Assembly: GCA_963846475.1 (NCBI GenBank)
Contig: CAWJVZ010000004.1
Location: 1,550,001 to 1,614,000 of the forward strand
Direction: 5' to 3'
Source of the DNA: DASWJZ01 sp963846475
GTDB lineage: Bacteria > Pseudomonadota > Alphaproteobacteria > Rhizobiales > Afifellaceae
DNA: 64,000 nt
The notes below the pieces were generated by a model. That model ran no database searches. It was not told the DNA's origin and saw nothing but the letters and a program-made list of their open reading frames with translations. Shown one piece after another: positions 10,846 to 19,892 of this stretch; within the stretch, counting starts at the first letter, position 1, and each line of letters begins with the position of its first letter. Made by a program: the position numbers and the translations under genes.

Positions 10846-12033
10846 CTATCGAGCCGCAATCTCCGGCACGGCCGGCATCAGCTGGCCGAACTCCGGATCG
10901 AACGAGATCAGGCTCTGGATGTCCGGCGAAGCCACCCCCAGCGCCATCGGGCATTCCGCGTCCTGGATGATCGCGACGTCGAACAACTCCTTCACGTTGC
11001 CCTGCAGCCGGATCCATTCGACGATGTCGCCGCTCCTGAGATTGATGATGTAGACGCCGCACCAGGGCTCGCCGTCGCGCGCCTTGATCTCGTCCTGCAG
11101 CGCCAGCCCGGTGAAGGCGCCGTCGCGCGGCAGCGACACCGTGACGATGGCGTGGCCCCGGTGCAGCGCCAGGCCGCGCAGAAAACCGGGGCAGAAGGCG
11201 ACGTCCTCCTTGCGGCCGGTTTCCGGATCGATGCGGATTAGCCAGCCGCGGCCGGAATCGAGCGCCCAGACCTGCCCGTCGGCGGCGATCCGCGGGCTGT
11301 GCGGCATGGAGAGCTGGTCGGTGACGATGCGGTCGTTCCGCACGTCGATCAGCACGCCCCCTTCGTGGCGCCGCTCCCGCCAGCCGGTCAGCACGTCGGT
11401 CCGGCTGATCGCGGTGACGTAGCGCGGAAAGCCGTCCTCCATGGCCAGGCCGTTGAGGTGGCAGCGGTCTTCCGCCGCCAGCCGCGAGATGAAAGCGGGC
11501 TTCCAGATCGGCTTGAACCCATGGGTGCGGCTCAGCGTCGCCAGGCACGAGTACTTCGTGTTGACGAAGACGACGCGGCCGTTCCGGTCGACGCTCAGCT
11601 CATGGATGTCGACGTCGCCGGTCGTCTGGGCGTTGCGCGGCACGAACAGCCGGTCAAAATTCTGGTTCGCCCGCTCGTGCGGCGCCAGCACGTTCTCCAG
11701 CCGCCAGACCTGGAAGAGCGAGGCGAGATAGATGCGCTGCGGCTGCGCGTGCAGGCCCATGGCGCGCACATAGTTCTGCTGGTGGAACGAGATCTTTCGG
11801 TTCGGAAGCACGCCAACGAGAAAAAGCTGCCCGGTCTGATACGACGTGAAAGCGACGCTGCACCGCTGGCGCGTCAGCCAAGCGGCTAGCCCGCGTGAAA
11901 CGCCGATCGCCGTCTCCCCCGCCCGCACCTGTGGCGGCACGGCCGCGGCCGGCGCCTCCGCGATGGAAACTTCGGAGGCGGGCGCGGTCTCCAAGGCCGC
12001 ACCTTCTTTTCCCTGCGAATGGGGCTCGTCCAT
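10846..12033 (-). CDS. TIGR03032 family protein
   Basis: A 395-residue protein without a signal peptide or membrane segment. After a low-complexity N-terminus (about 35 residues rich in Ala, Glu and Pro) it carries motifs of the TIGR03032/DUF4915 family: RCHLNGLAMEDG, SMPHSPRIAADGQVWALDSG and ECPMALGVASPDIQ. The repeated WALDSGRGWLIRID and GFLRGLALH blocks suggest a beta-propeller fold. The function of the family is not known. It stands alone on the minus strand, 230 bases upstream of the autotransporter start in the same direction, so joint transcription is possible. Confidence 0.75.
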   Translation of the reverse strand: MDEPHSQGKEGAALETAPASEVSIAEAPAAAVPPQVRAGETAIGVSRGLAAWLTRQRCSVAFTSYQTGQLFLVGVLPNRKISFHQQNYVRAMGLHAQPQRIYLASLFQVWRLENVLAPHERANQNFDRLFVPRNAQTTGDVDIHELSVDRNGRVVFVNTKYSCLATLSRTHGFKPIWKPAFISRLAAEDRCHLNGLAMEDGFPRYVTAISRTDVLTGWRERRHEGGVLIDVRNDRIVTDQLSMPHSPRIAADGQVWALDSGRGWLIRIDPETGRKEDVAFCPGFLRGLALHRGHAIVTVSLPRDGAFTGLALQDEIKARDGEPWCGVYIINLRSGDIVEWIRLQGNVKELFDVAIIQDAECPMALGVASPDIQSLISFDPEFGQLMPAVPEIAAR

Positions 12034-12129
12034 CGTTCGCTTAGGCCACGCCTTCTCGCGGGAGACAAGAGCGAACCATTGGGAGGCGGCCCGGCCGGGT
12101 AATCGCCAGCCGGACCGAGAAGCGCCCGC

Positions 12130-12615
12130 TTACCTCAAATAGTCCGACAGATAGGCGCAGGTGCCGCGCAGCTCGGCATCGAGGCCGGCATGGCGGCAGC
12201 CCCGCGCAAAACGCCTGAGTTGGCGCTTGGATAGAAACTTGCGGACCTGCTCTCGCTGCTCGTCAGTGAGGTTCGCGAAATCTTCGATGGTGAGCGAGCG
12301 TGCGGCATCGATGTCGACCGTCATGGCCGTCGGGCCGGCCGGGCTGCTCGGCTCGGCGCCGCTACTACCCGTATCGGCCGTGGCAGTGTTCGCCCTATCG
12401 CTTACACCGCTGCCGACCCCTGAATCCCCGCCGGCGCCGATGGCTACGCCGGCGCTAATGCCGGAGTCGCTCTCGCCGATCGATCCAGAGCCGTCGACGC
12501 TGGCGCTGACATCGGCCGCCGCCGCTGAAGTGCGTTCGGAGAGCTTGCCCGCATAGGCGGTCCCCAGGCTCAAAACTACTATGATTGAAGCGAGAGAACC
12601 GACACGTTTGAACAT
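12130..12615 (-). CDS. secreted protein of unknown function, Gly/Ser-rich
   Basis: 161 residues starting MFKRVGSLASIIVVLSLGTA, a clear Sec signal peptide. A Ser/Gly/Ala-rich low-complexity stretch follows (about residues 25–90), then a charged C-terminal domain (TIEDFANLTDEQREQVRKF) with two cysteines near the end that may form a disulphide. An upstream in-frame start at 12648 exists, but the signal peptide fits the 12615 ATG. I do not recognise a family. Confidence 0.6.
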   Translation of the reverse strand: MFKRVGSLASIIVVLSLGTAYAGKLSERTSAAAADVSASVDGSGSIGESDSGISAGVAIGAGGDSGVGSGVSDRANTATADTGSSGAEPSSPAGPTAMTVDIDAARSLTIEDFANLTDEQREQVRKFLSKRQLRRFARGCRHAGLDAELRGTCAYLSDYLR

Positions 12616-12898
12616 CTTGAGAGCCTCTCGCTGAACGGGACCTGGCAAGCGAACGCTTGAGACTCCGCGGCTGTTCCCGTCGGATGCGGGTCGTGCGGGC
12701 AGGAGGCGGCGAGACGCCGTGACCGGGGTCCCGAGCGCGGCGGGTTACCCCCGTGGTCGGCGAAGATCCTGTTCAACATCGGCGTGAAAGCCCCTTGCAG
12801 CTCGTCGAGCACGCTCGCACGTGGGGCTCGGTCGAAATCATCAATCACCCTGGGACAGAAACCGCGACCTAAGGCCGTCTTTGTGCTAAAAGTGGGCA

Positions 12899-13162
12899 AT
12901 GGAAGCTGGGCTGTTTGAAATCGCCGCTAGTGTAAGGCTTGCGCTCGGCGCGGGCGTTCCGCCTGTCCAAGCTTTCGCCATGGCGTCAGGCGTCCCGCCT
13001 GCGGTTATCGCTGAACACGAGGCGGGCCGGCGAGAGTTGACGCGGGACGAATGCGACGCGCTCGGGCTTGCGCTCGGCGTGCCTTGCGAACTGCTCCTCG
13101 ATCCGAGCGGGGCCAGCAATCGGCGTAGCATCGTCGAAGGCGAATATCGAACCGGCATTTGA
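12899..13162 (+). CDS. small protein with XRE-like helix pattern
   Basis: 87 residues. The core (AFAMASGVPPAVIAEHEAGR, then DECDALGLALGVP) has the helix spacing of an XRE-type DNA-binding domain, in which a second helix pair recognises an operator, but the match is by eye only. It overlaps or abuts the next small gene on the same strand. No signal peptide or membrane segment is visible. A longer open frame on the opposite strand is rich in Ser/Arg and looks like a shadow. Confidence 0.45.
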   Translation: MEAGLFEIAASVRLALGAGVPPVQAFAMASGVPPAVIAEHEAGRRELTRDECDALGLALGVPCELLLDPSGASNRRSIVEGEYRTGI

Positions 13163-13164
13163 GA

Positions 13165-13386
13165 ATGCGGCGCAAGCAACCTCTCGACCGCATGACAGCG
13201 GCAGACAGCCTGATCACGCTGCTCGGCCACTTGGATGTTGAGAAATTCCCAAGCGAAGAACGGATGGCGGTTGCCATCGTTCAGATCGAGGCAATCGACG
13301 AGTGGCTTGCGGCATATCTGGAGATGCGAGCCGTTCCCGGCGTTACCGTCCCGGTACGCGTGCTGCCCGAACAATGTGAAATCTGA
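13165..13386 (+). CDS. small hypothetical protein
   Basis: 73 residues beginning MRRKQPLDRMTAADSLITLL. It follows the XRE-like gene after two bases (an upstream TTG at 13159 would overlap it). The composition is acidic and helical, with no recognised family. The tight spacing suggests the two form one small operon. Confidence 0.45.
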   Translation: MRRKQPLDRMTAADSLITLLGHLDVEKFPSEERMAVAIVQIEAIDEWLAAYLEMRAVPGVTVPVRVLPEQCEI

Positions 13387-13549
13387 TGCAGATGCCCTGT
13401 GGGCGAGCGCGGCTGGGCATTTAGCTCCATCTACTCCTGGCCGAATTGGGTCGTCGCGTTACCAGCCGAACTGCCGCTTACTCGCTCCCCTACCGGACTT
13501 GGTGGAAACACAAGCTTTTGCTTTCCTTGGACGATGCCCACAAAGTTTT

Positions 13550-13635
13550 TGGTGCCCCTGGCCGGACTCGAACCAGCACGCCCTTGCAGGCAACAGATTT
13601 TGAGTTTGCCGCGTCTACCATTCCGCCACAGGGGC
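13550..13635 (-). tRNA. tRNA-Leu (CAA)
   Basis: The minus strand reads as a class II tRNA with an encoded CCA end. The acceptor strand GCCCCTG pairs with CAGGGGC, the D-arm is GGCGGAATGGTAGAC, and the anticodon loop CTCAAAA gives anticodon CAA (decodes UUG). A variable arm follows (CCT GCA AGG), and then the T-arm GCTGGTTCGAGTCCGGC. The anticodon stem GCAAA/UCUGU contains one A·C mismatch (positions 30·40). Confidence 0.95.
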
Positions 13636-13717
13636 CTCTCGGCCGTTGCGGCCGATCCTTGACGCCCGCCTTTACACGCTCACCGCCAACGCCGCAACGC
13701 GGCGGTTGTCGCTCACC

Positions 13718-14704
13718 TCAGTCGATGAAGCCGAATTTTTCGCCCATCCTGTGCCGGGTCTTCACCCAGCGCTGCGTGCCCGTATGGGAACGCGTGACGA
13801 TGCTGTGGGTCGTGGCGATGCCGGCGCGGAAGCCGACGCCGTCGAGGAGGCTGCCGTCGGTCACGCCGGTCGCCGCGAAAAGCACGTCGCCCGCCGCCAT
13901 GTCCGGCGCGGAATAGACCCGGCCCGGATCGGTGATGCCCATCCGCTCGGCGCGCGCCCGCTTCGCATCGCTGTCGACGATCAGCCTGCCGCACATCTGG
14001 CCGCCGATGCAGCGGAGCGCCGCCGCGGCAAGCACGCCCTCCGGCGCGCCGCCGGTGCCGAGATAGATGTCGATGCCGGTCACCTCCGGATCGGTGGTGT
14101 GGATGATGCCGGCCACATCGCCGTCGCCGATCAGCCGGATCGACGCTTCGGTCGAGCGCACCGCCGCGATCGTCCCGGCGTGGCGCGGCCGGTCGAGAAT
14201 GCAGGCCGAGATGTGGCGTGGCCGCACCCCCTTGGCGTCGGCGAGGCGGCGGATCGCCTCGTCCGGCGCCATGTCCAGGTCGACTAGCCCCTCCGGATAG
14301 CCCGGACCGATGGCGATCTTCTCCATATACACGTCGGGCACGTTGAGGAGGCGACCCCTATGGGTAACGGCGATGACGGCAAGCGAGTTCGGCAGGTTCT
14401 TGGCGCAGATCGTCCTGCCTTCCAGGGGATCGAGCGCGATGTCGACCTCCGGCCCGTCGCCGGTGCCGACCTCCTCGCCGATGTACAGCATCGGCGCCTC
14501 GTCGCGCTCCCCCTCGCCAACCACGACCCGGCCACGGATGGCGAGGCGATTCAACTCGGTGTGCATGGCTTCGACCGCCGCCTGGTCGGCGAGCTTCTCG
14601 TCGCCCCTGCCGCGCACCAAAGCGGCAGCGATCGCTGCCCGCTCGGTGACGCGGAGAACCTCCAGCGTGAGCACGCGCTCCATGGGGTGGTCGCTCGGCG
14701 GCAT
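13718..14704 (-). CDS. glpX: fructose-1,6-bisphosphatase, class II
   Basis: 328 residues. GlpX hydrolyses fructose-1,6-bisphosphate to fructose-6-phosphate in gluconeogenesis, using a divalent metal. Visible signatures include VVGEGERDEAPMLYIGE, the metal/phosphate motif DPLEGRT, and IYLGTGGAPEGVLAAAALRC. Length matches the family (320–340). It is the last gene of a tight minus-strand trio (aminotransferase, hom, glpX) with gaps of 23 and 16 bases, an arrangement common in Hyphomicrobiales. It lies 82 bases upstream of the tRNA-Leu on the same strand. Confidence 0.95.
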   Translation of the reverse strand: MPPSDHPMERVLTLEVLRVTERAAIAAALVRGRGDEKLADQAAVEAMHTELNRLAIRGRVVVGEGERDEAPMLYIGEEVGTGDGPEVDIALDPLEGRTICAKNLPNSLAVIAVTHRGRLLNVPDVYMEKIAIGPGYPEGLVDLDMAPDEAIRRLADAKGVRPRHISACILDRPRHAGTIAAVRSTEASIRLIGDGDVAGIIHTTDPEVTGIDIYLGTGGAPEGVLAAAALRCIGGQMCGRLIVDSDAKRARAERMGITDPGRVYSAPDMAAGDVLFAATGVTDGSLLDGVGFRAGIATTHSIVTRSHTGTQRWVKTRHRMGEKFGFID

Positions 14705-14720
14705 TCCCGGTCTCCGGCTC

Positions 14721-16034
14721 TCAGAGGGCCTCGATGCGAATCATCTGCGGGCGCCCAAAAATCTCGCCGTCGGCTTCGATGATGCGCAAGGCGCCGCGCA
14801 CCGCATGCTCGGTAGTGGAGTGCGTGATGATCGTGACGGGCTGAAGAAGCTCGTTCTCGTGCCTGGGCGCAGTGCCGGGAGGCCGGTTCCGCTGCACGAT
14901 GGAATCGAGCGAGATTCCGGCCTGCGCCATCCGCGTGGCGATTGCCGCAAAGGCGCCCCGGCGGTCGCGCACCTTGAGACGGAGATAGTAGCCGCCCTCG
15001 TGCGCCTGCAGCGGCGCCTGGCGGTAGGGCTCCAGGCTCGCCGCCGGGCGCCCGAGTGGCGGCACGCGCACGCCGCGCGCCAGATCGATGATGTCGCCGA
15101 CCACCGCCGAGGCGGTGGCGTTGCCGCCGGCTCCGGGGCCGGACAGCATCACGGAACCGATGAAGTCGCCTTCGACGGAAACCGCGTTGGTGACGCCGGA
15201 AATGCGGGCGATGTCGCTGTCGCGCGGCACCATGGTCGGGTGGACGCGCTGCTCGATACCGTGATCGGTGCGCTGCGCCACCCCGAGCAGTTTTATGCGG
15301 TAGCCGAGCTCGTCGGCGGCCGCGAGGTCCTCCGGCTCGATCGCCGAGATGCCCTCGACGAAGATCGCGTCGCGGTCGATCTCGCAGCCGAAGGCGACGC
15401 TGGTCAGGATGGCGAGCTTGTGGGCAGTATCGAGACCTTCTACGTCGAAGCTCGGATCGGCCTCGGCATAGCCGAGCGACTGGGCTTCCTTCAGCGCCGA
15501 GGGATAGCTCATCCCCTCCTCCATCCGCGTCAGGATGAAATTGCAGGTGCCGTTGAGGATCCCGGTGAGGCGAGTCAGCCGGTTGCCGGCGAGCGCCTCG
15601 CGCAAGGTCTTGATGATCGGGATGCCGCCGCCGACCGCCGCCTCGAAGGCGAGCTGGGCACCGTGCTCCTCGGCGAGCCGGGCGAGCTCCACGCCATGCG
15701 CGGCCAGGAGCGCCTTGTTGGCGGTGACCACACTTTTTCCGGTTCCGAGCGCCGCCCTCACGCTGTCGTAAGCGGCGCCGTCGGCGCCGCCGATCAGCTC
15801 GACGAAAACGTCGATACCGTCCGCGCGGGCGAGGCTGACCGGATCCGCGTGCCAGGCGATGGCGGCCATGTCGAAGCCGCGCTCACGGCCGCGCTCGCGA
15901 GCGCTCGCCGCCGCGACCTCGACGGACCGGCCGAGCTGCGCGGCGAGGCCCGCACCATGGCGTTCCAGCAGGCGGATGACGGATGCGCCGACGGTGCCCA
16001 GTCCGGCGATGCCGAGCCGCAGCGGTTCCCCCAT
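14721..16034 (-). CDS. hom: homoserine dehydrogenase
   Basis: 437 residues. It reduces aspartate semialdehyde to homoserine with NAD(P)H, at the branch to threonine, methionine and isoleucine. The N-terminal Rossmann motif is GIAGLGTVG. A central catalytic region contains GGGIPIIKTLREAL, NGTCNFIL and DVEGLDTAHKLAIL. A C-terminal ACT regulatory domain follows (KVRDRRGAFAAIATRM…). Length is typical for the ACT-containing type, so feedback by threonine is likely. The start at 16034 (MGEPLRLG) is chosen because the longer upstream frame is antisense noise within the neighbouring gene. Confidence 0.95.
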   Translation of the reverse strand: MGEPLRLGIAGLGTVGASVIRLLERHGAGLAAQLGRSVEVAAASARERGRERGFDMAAIAWHADPVSLARADGIDVFVELIGGADGAAYDSVRAALGTGKSVVTANKALLAAHGVELARLAEEHGAQLAFEAAVGGGIPIIKTLREALAGNRLTRLTGILNGTCNFILTRMEEGMSYPSALKEAQSLGYAEADPSFDVEGLDTAHKLAILTSVAFGCEIDRDAIFVEGISAIEPEDLAAADELGYRIKLLGVAQRTDHGIEQRVHPTMVPRDSDIARISGVTNAVSVEGDFIGSVMLSGPGAGGNATASAVVGDIIDLARGVRVPPLGRPAASLEPYRQAPLQAHEGGYYLRLKVRDRRGAFAAIATRMAQAGISLDSIVQRNRPPGTAPRHENELLQPVTIITHSTTEHAVRGALRIIEADGEIFGRPQMIRIEAL

Positions 16035-16057
16035 GAATCGACCCTGCCGGGAGCCAG

Positions 16058-17278
16058 TCAGCGCGTCGCGCTGAGCGGCACGACGTTGTGCAACGTCTTG
16101 TCGGCCGAGGCGAGGAAACGGCCGATGTTGCGCGCCGCCTGGCGGATGCGCTGTTCGTTCTCCACCAACGCGATGCGCACATGGCCGTCGCCGTGTTCGC
16201 CGAAGCCGATGCCGGGGGCCACCGCGACATCGGCTTTCTCGATGAGGAGCTTCGAAAACTCCAGGCTGCCGAGCTCGCGAAATCTTTCGGGGATCGGCGC
16301 CCAGGCGAACATGGAGGCGGAGGGCGCAGGAATCGGCCAGCCGACCCGAGCAAAACATTCCACCATGGCGTCGCGGCGCTTGCGGTAGATCGCCCGCATC
16401 TCCTGGATGCAGTCGTCCGACCCGTTGAGCGCTGCCGCGGCGGCGACCTGGACGGGAGTGTAAGCGCCATAGTCTAGATATGATTTGACCCGCGACAAGG
16501 CGGCGATGAGCCGCTGGTTGCCCACCGCGAAGCCGATGCGGAGCCCGGCCATCGAAAACGTCTTCGACATGGAGGTGAATTCCACCGTCACGTCGAGCGC
16601 GCTGGGCACCTGCAGTACCGACGGCGGCGGATCGCGGTCGTCGAAATAGACCTCGGCATAAGCGAGGTCGGAGAGGACAAACACCTCATTGCGGCGCGCG
16701 AACGCAATGACGTCGCGGTAGAATTCGAGGTCGGCGACGCAGGCGGTCGGGTTGGCGGGATAGCAAAGGATGATGGCGATCGGCTTGGGGATGGAATGGT
16801 GGACCGCCCGCTCAAGCGCGTGGAAGAATTCCGGTCCGGGCTCTGCCGGCACGTGGCGGATGGCGCCGCCGGCCATGAGAAAACCGAAGGCGTGGATCGG
16901 GTAGCTCGGATTGGGGACGAGCACGACGTCGCCCGGCGCGGTGATCGCCTGCGCCATGTTGGCAAAACCTTCCTTGGAGCCGAGAGTGGCCACCACCTCG
17001 CGCTCCGGGTCGATCCGCACGCCGAAGCGGCGGCCGTAATAGGCGGCCTGGGCGCGCCGCAGCCCCGGTATCCCGCGCGAGGCGGAATAGCGGTTCGTGC
17101 GCGGCTTGCCCACTGTCTCGACGAGCTTGTCGAGGATGTGCTGCGGCGTCGGCAGGTCCGGATTGCCCATGCCGAGATCGATGATGTCGGCGCCGCCGGC
17201 GCGTGCCGTCGCTTTCAGGCGATTCACCTGCTCGAAGACATAGGGGGGCAAGCGCCTGATCTTATGGAATTCGTCCAT
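16058..17278 (-). CDS. LL-diaminopimelate / alanine aminotransferase-like, class I
   Basis: 406 residues, PLP-dependent fold type I aminotransferase. IDLGMGNPDLPTP is near the N-terminus, CYPANPTA holds the cofactor-contacting Asn, and the Schiff-base lysine is in TSMSKTFSMAGLRIGF. GIGFGEHGDGHVRIAL lies near the C-terminus. This is the AlaC/YfdZ-like group usually annotated LL-diaminopimelate aminotransferase in rhizobia. Its place directly upstream of hom supports a role in aspartate-family or alanine metabolism, but the real substrate cannot be read from the sequence. Confidence 0.88.
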   Translation of the reverse strand: MDEFHKIRRLPPYVFEQVNRLKATARAGGADIIDLGMGNPDLPTPQHILDKLVETVGKPRTNRYSASRGIPGLRRAQAAYYGRRFGVRIDPEREVVATLGSKEGFANMAQAITAPGDVVLVPNPSYPIHAFGFLMAGGAIRHVPAEPGPEFFHALERAVHHSIPKPIAIILCYPANPTACVADLEFYRDVIAFARRNEVFVLSDLAYAEVYFDDRDPPPSVLQVPSALDVTVEFTSMSKTFSMAGLRIGFAVGNQRLIAALSRVKSYLDYGAYTPVQVAAAAALNGSDDCIQEMRAIYRKRRDAMVECFARVGWPIPAPSASMFAWAPIPERFRELGSLEFSKLLIEKADVAVAPGIGFGEHGDGHVRIALVENEQRIRQAARNIGRFLASADKTLHNVVPLSATR

Positions 17279-17346
17279 GAACGGACCCGATCCTTTGATT
17301 CTCGCCCGTCTATCCTGCTAGGGGCCGCGCGTAAACGCAGAACGAG

Positions 17347-17790
17347 CTAACGGCGCAGTCCGGCCTGGGCCTGCGCCGCCAGTCGCTGCAGCTCGGCCGC
17401 TCGCGCCTTCAGATAGGCGATCTCGGCGGGCGAGACCGCCGCCTGCTGGCGCCGCGCGATGTCGGCGAGCTCGGCCTGGATGGCAGCGACGTTGAAGACG
17501 GAATTGGGCTCCTCGCGGGTGGCGAGGCCGGCGTTCTGGGCGCTTTGGAACACGTCGGGGTAAGGCATGTCCCCGCCGGCCTCCGCCCGCAGTCGCATCT
17601 CGGCGACAGCGGCGGCTCGATCGGGCGATTGCTCCGCGGCGTAGCTGACACGGCCGCTTTCCGTCACAACGAGCGGATCGGCAGTGGAATCGAGGTCCGG
17701 CGCGCCGAGGCAGCCGCTGAGAAGCAGAGCCGATCCGGCGGCGAGCAAAGCGCCGGCGGCTGGAACCGGCCGGCTTGGTCCATGGTTCAT
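17347..17790 (-). CDS. small lipoprotein of unknown function
   Basis: 147 residues beginning MNHGPSRPVPAAGALLAAGS with lipobox LLSGC, so it is lipidated at that cysteine and anchored in a membrane. The mature part contains an Ala/Gln/Glu-rich, probably coiled C-terminus (AELADIARRQQAAVSPAEIA). It is transcribed divergently from phaC. I do not recognise the family; similar lipoproteins are common in rhizobia. Confidence 0.7.
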   Translation of the reverse strand: MNHGPSRPVPAAGALLAAGSALLLSGCLGAPDLDSTADPLVVTESGRVSYAAEQSPDRAAAVAEMRLRAEAGGDMPYPDVFQSAQNAGLATREEPNSVFNVAAIQAELADIARRQQAAVSPAEIAYLKARAAELQRLAAQAQAGLRR

Positions 17791-17912
17791 AATGCATTCC
17801 GTCGGCGCTGCGGCCGGCGCAAGCCGGCAGAACAAAGGTGACCCGTGTTATAGTAGGTTTCTAAACCGCCGAACATGACAGAACGGCGGAGCGGTTCGGG
17901 AGGATCGCGGCC

Positions 17913-19733
17913 TTGGCCGAAAGAACCGAAAAGGGCGAAGCACCGGCTCCCGCGATGTTCATGGCGCAGGATCCAGAGGCCTTCGCCCGCAACTTTGCCA
18001 AGGCGGTCGAGCAGGGCGGGCGGGCGCTGGCCGCCTATCTGAGGCCGCGCGAAGAAGGCAAGGCGGCGGAGGAAATCGCCGACGTCGCGACGGAGGTGAT
18101 GAAGACGCTCGGCAGGGTCGGCGAATATTGGAGTTCCGACCCGGCCCGTTTCATGGACGCCCAGAGCCGGCTCTTCGCCAATTACATGACCATCTGGCAG
18201 AACGCCTTCAGCCAAGCGGCCGGCGCCGGCAAAAGCGCGGGAATTGCGCCCAAAGCCGGTGACAAAAGATTCGCCGACCCGACCTGGACCGAGAACCCGA
18301 TTTTCAACTCGCTGAAGCAGCTCTATCTCGCCACCGCACGCTGGGCGGAAGAGTTGGTCGACGAGGCCGAGGGGGTTGACGAACGCACTCGCCAGAAGGC
18401 CCGCTTCTATGTCGAGCAGATCAACAATGCGCTCGCCCCGACCAATTTCCTGCTGACCAACCCGGAGGTGCTGAAAGAAACCGCCGCGAGCAATGCGGAA
18501 AACTTGGCGCGTGGCATGAAGATGCTCGCCGAAGATCTGGAGGCCGGCAAGGGCAACCTCCGCATCCGCCAGACCGATCCCAAAAAATTCAAGGTCGGCG
18601 AGAACATCGCCGCGACACCGGGCAAGGTGGTTTTCCAGAATGACGTCCTGCAGCTCATTCAATATGAGCAGACGACCCCGACGGTCCTGAAGCGCCCTCT
18701 CCTCATCGTGCCGCCCTGGATCAACAAATTCTACATCCTCGACCTCGCGCCGGACAAATCCATGGTCCGCTGGCTCCTCGACAAGGGGCACACCGTGTTC
18801 GTCATCTCGTGGGTCAACCCGGACGAGCGGCACGCCCTGAAGAGCTTCCAGGATTACATGCAGGAGGGTATCCTCGCCGCCGTCGACGCGATCGAAAAGG
18901 CGACGGGCGAGAAGAAGATCAACGCCGTCGGCTATTGCGTGGGCGGCACGCTGCTTGCCGCCACGCTCGGCTATATGGCGGCCGTGGGCGACGAGCGTAT
19001 CGCCAGCGCTACGTTCCTCGCCGCCCAGGTCGACTTCGAGCATGCCGGCGACTTGAAGGTCTTCTTCGACGCCGACCGCCTTGCCGACATCGAGGCCGAT
19101 ATGAAGAAGGCCGGCTACCTCGAGGGCTCCAGGATGGCCAATGCCTTCAACCTGTTGCGTTCCAACGACCTGATCTGGCCCTATGTCGTGAACAACTACT
19201 TGCGGGGAAAGGAGCCGTTCCCGTTCGACCTCCTCCACTGGAATTCCGACGCCACGCGGATGCCGGCGGCGAATCATTCCTTCTACCTGCGCAACTGCTA
19301 TCTGCAGAACAATCTGTCGAAGGGACGGCTGCAGCTCGCCGGCGAGACCATCGACCTATCCAAGGTGACCATCCCGATCTACGAGCTGGCCACCAGGGAG
19401 GACCACATCGCCCCGGCGAAGTCCGTCTTCGTCGGCGCCGGCGCCTTCGGCGGTCCGGTGCGCTTCGTGCTCGCCGGCTCGGGCCATATCGCCGGGGTCG
19501 TCAACCCGCCCGCGCGCAAAAAGTATCAGCATTGGGTCGGCGGCCCGCCGGAGGGGACGCTGGAAGAGTGGATCGAGGCGGCAGAGGAGCGGCCCGGGTC
19601 CTGGTGGGACGATTGGCAGGCCTGGGTCGAAGGTCTTGACGGCAAGCGGCTCAAGAAACGGCGCAAGCCCGGCGGCACGAAGCTGAAGCCGATCGAGGAT
19701 GCGCCGGGCTCCTATGTGATGATGCAGGCCTGA
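17913..19733 (+). CDS. phaC: class I poly(3-hydroxyalkanoate) synthase
   Basis: 606 residues. It polymerises (R)-3-hydroxyacyl-CoA into carbon-storage granules. The lipase-like box GYCVGG puts the catalytic cysteine at C342. WINKFYILDL and SWVNPDERH are family-conserved, and the catalytic His lies in AGSGHIAG. Length fits class I enzymes that act without PhaE. The start is taken as TTG at 17913 with GGAGG nine bases upstream; an in-frame ATG at 17955 is the alternative. No phaR or phaP is in the window. Confidence 0.95.
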   Translation: MAERTEKGEAPAPAMFMAQDPEAFARNFAKAVEQGGRALAAYLRPREEGKAAEEIADVATEVMKTLGRVGEYWSSDPARFMDAQSRLFANYMTIWQNAFSQAAGAGKSAGIAPKAGDKRFADPTWTENPIFNSLKQLYLATARWAEELVDEAEGVDERTRQKARFYVEQINNALAPTNFLLTNPEVLKETAASNAENLARGMKMLAEDLEAGKGNLRIRQTDPKKFKVGENIAATPGKVVFQNDVLQLIQYEQTTPTVLKRPLLIVPPWINKFYILDLAPDKSMVRWLLDKGHTVFVISWVNPDERHALKSFQDYMQEGILAAVDAIEKATGEKKINAVGYCVGGTLLAATLGYMAAVGDERIASATFLAAQVDFEHAGDLKVFFDADRLADIEADMKKAGYLEGSRMANAFNLLRSNDLIWPYVVNNYLRGKEPFPFDLLHWNSDATRMPAANHSFYLRNCYLQNNLSKGRLQLAGETIDLSKVTIPIYELATREDHIAPAKSVFVGAGAFGGPVRFVLAGSGHIAGVVNPPARKKYQHWVGGPPEGTLEEWIEAAEERPGSWWDDWQAWVEGLDGKRLKKRRKPGGTKLKPIEDAPGSYVMMQA

Positions 19734-19892
19734 CCGCCGGAGGCGCGGCAGGTGACCGGCGCGCGACGACCTGATATGGGCGGCCTCGCCTCGGGCCAGG
19801 CAAACGTCTGGCGAAATTGTCACAATGACCGCCGCTTGCCTTGCCGGTGGGTGCCGGCCTAGATCATCTGCAACAGCTTCATGGGGAATTTC

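Noticed and set aside
12886..13374. a 162-codon minus-strand gene opposite the two small plus-strand genes
   Set aside because: Ser/Arg-rich composition without motifs; the plus-strand pair has tight operon spacing and balanced composition.
17820..17860. sigma-70 promoter for phaC with TATAGT -10
   Set aside because: The -10 looks good but no acceptable -35 lies 16–18 bases upstream, so I did not list it.
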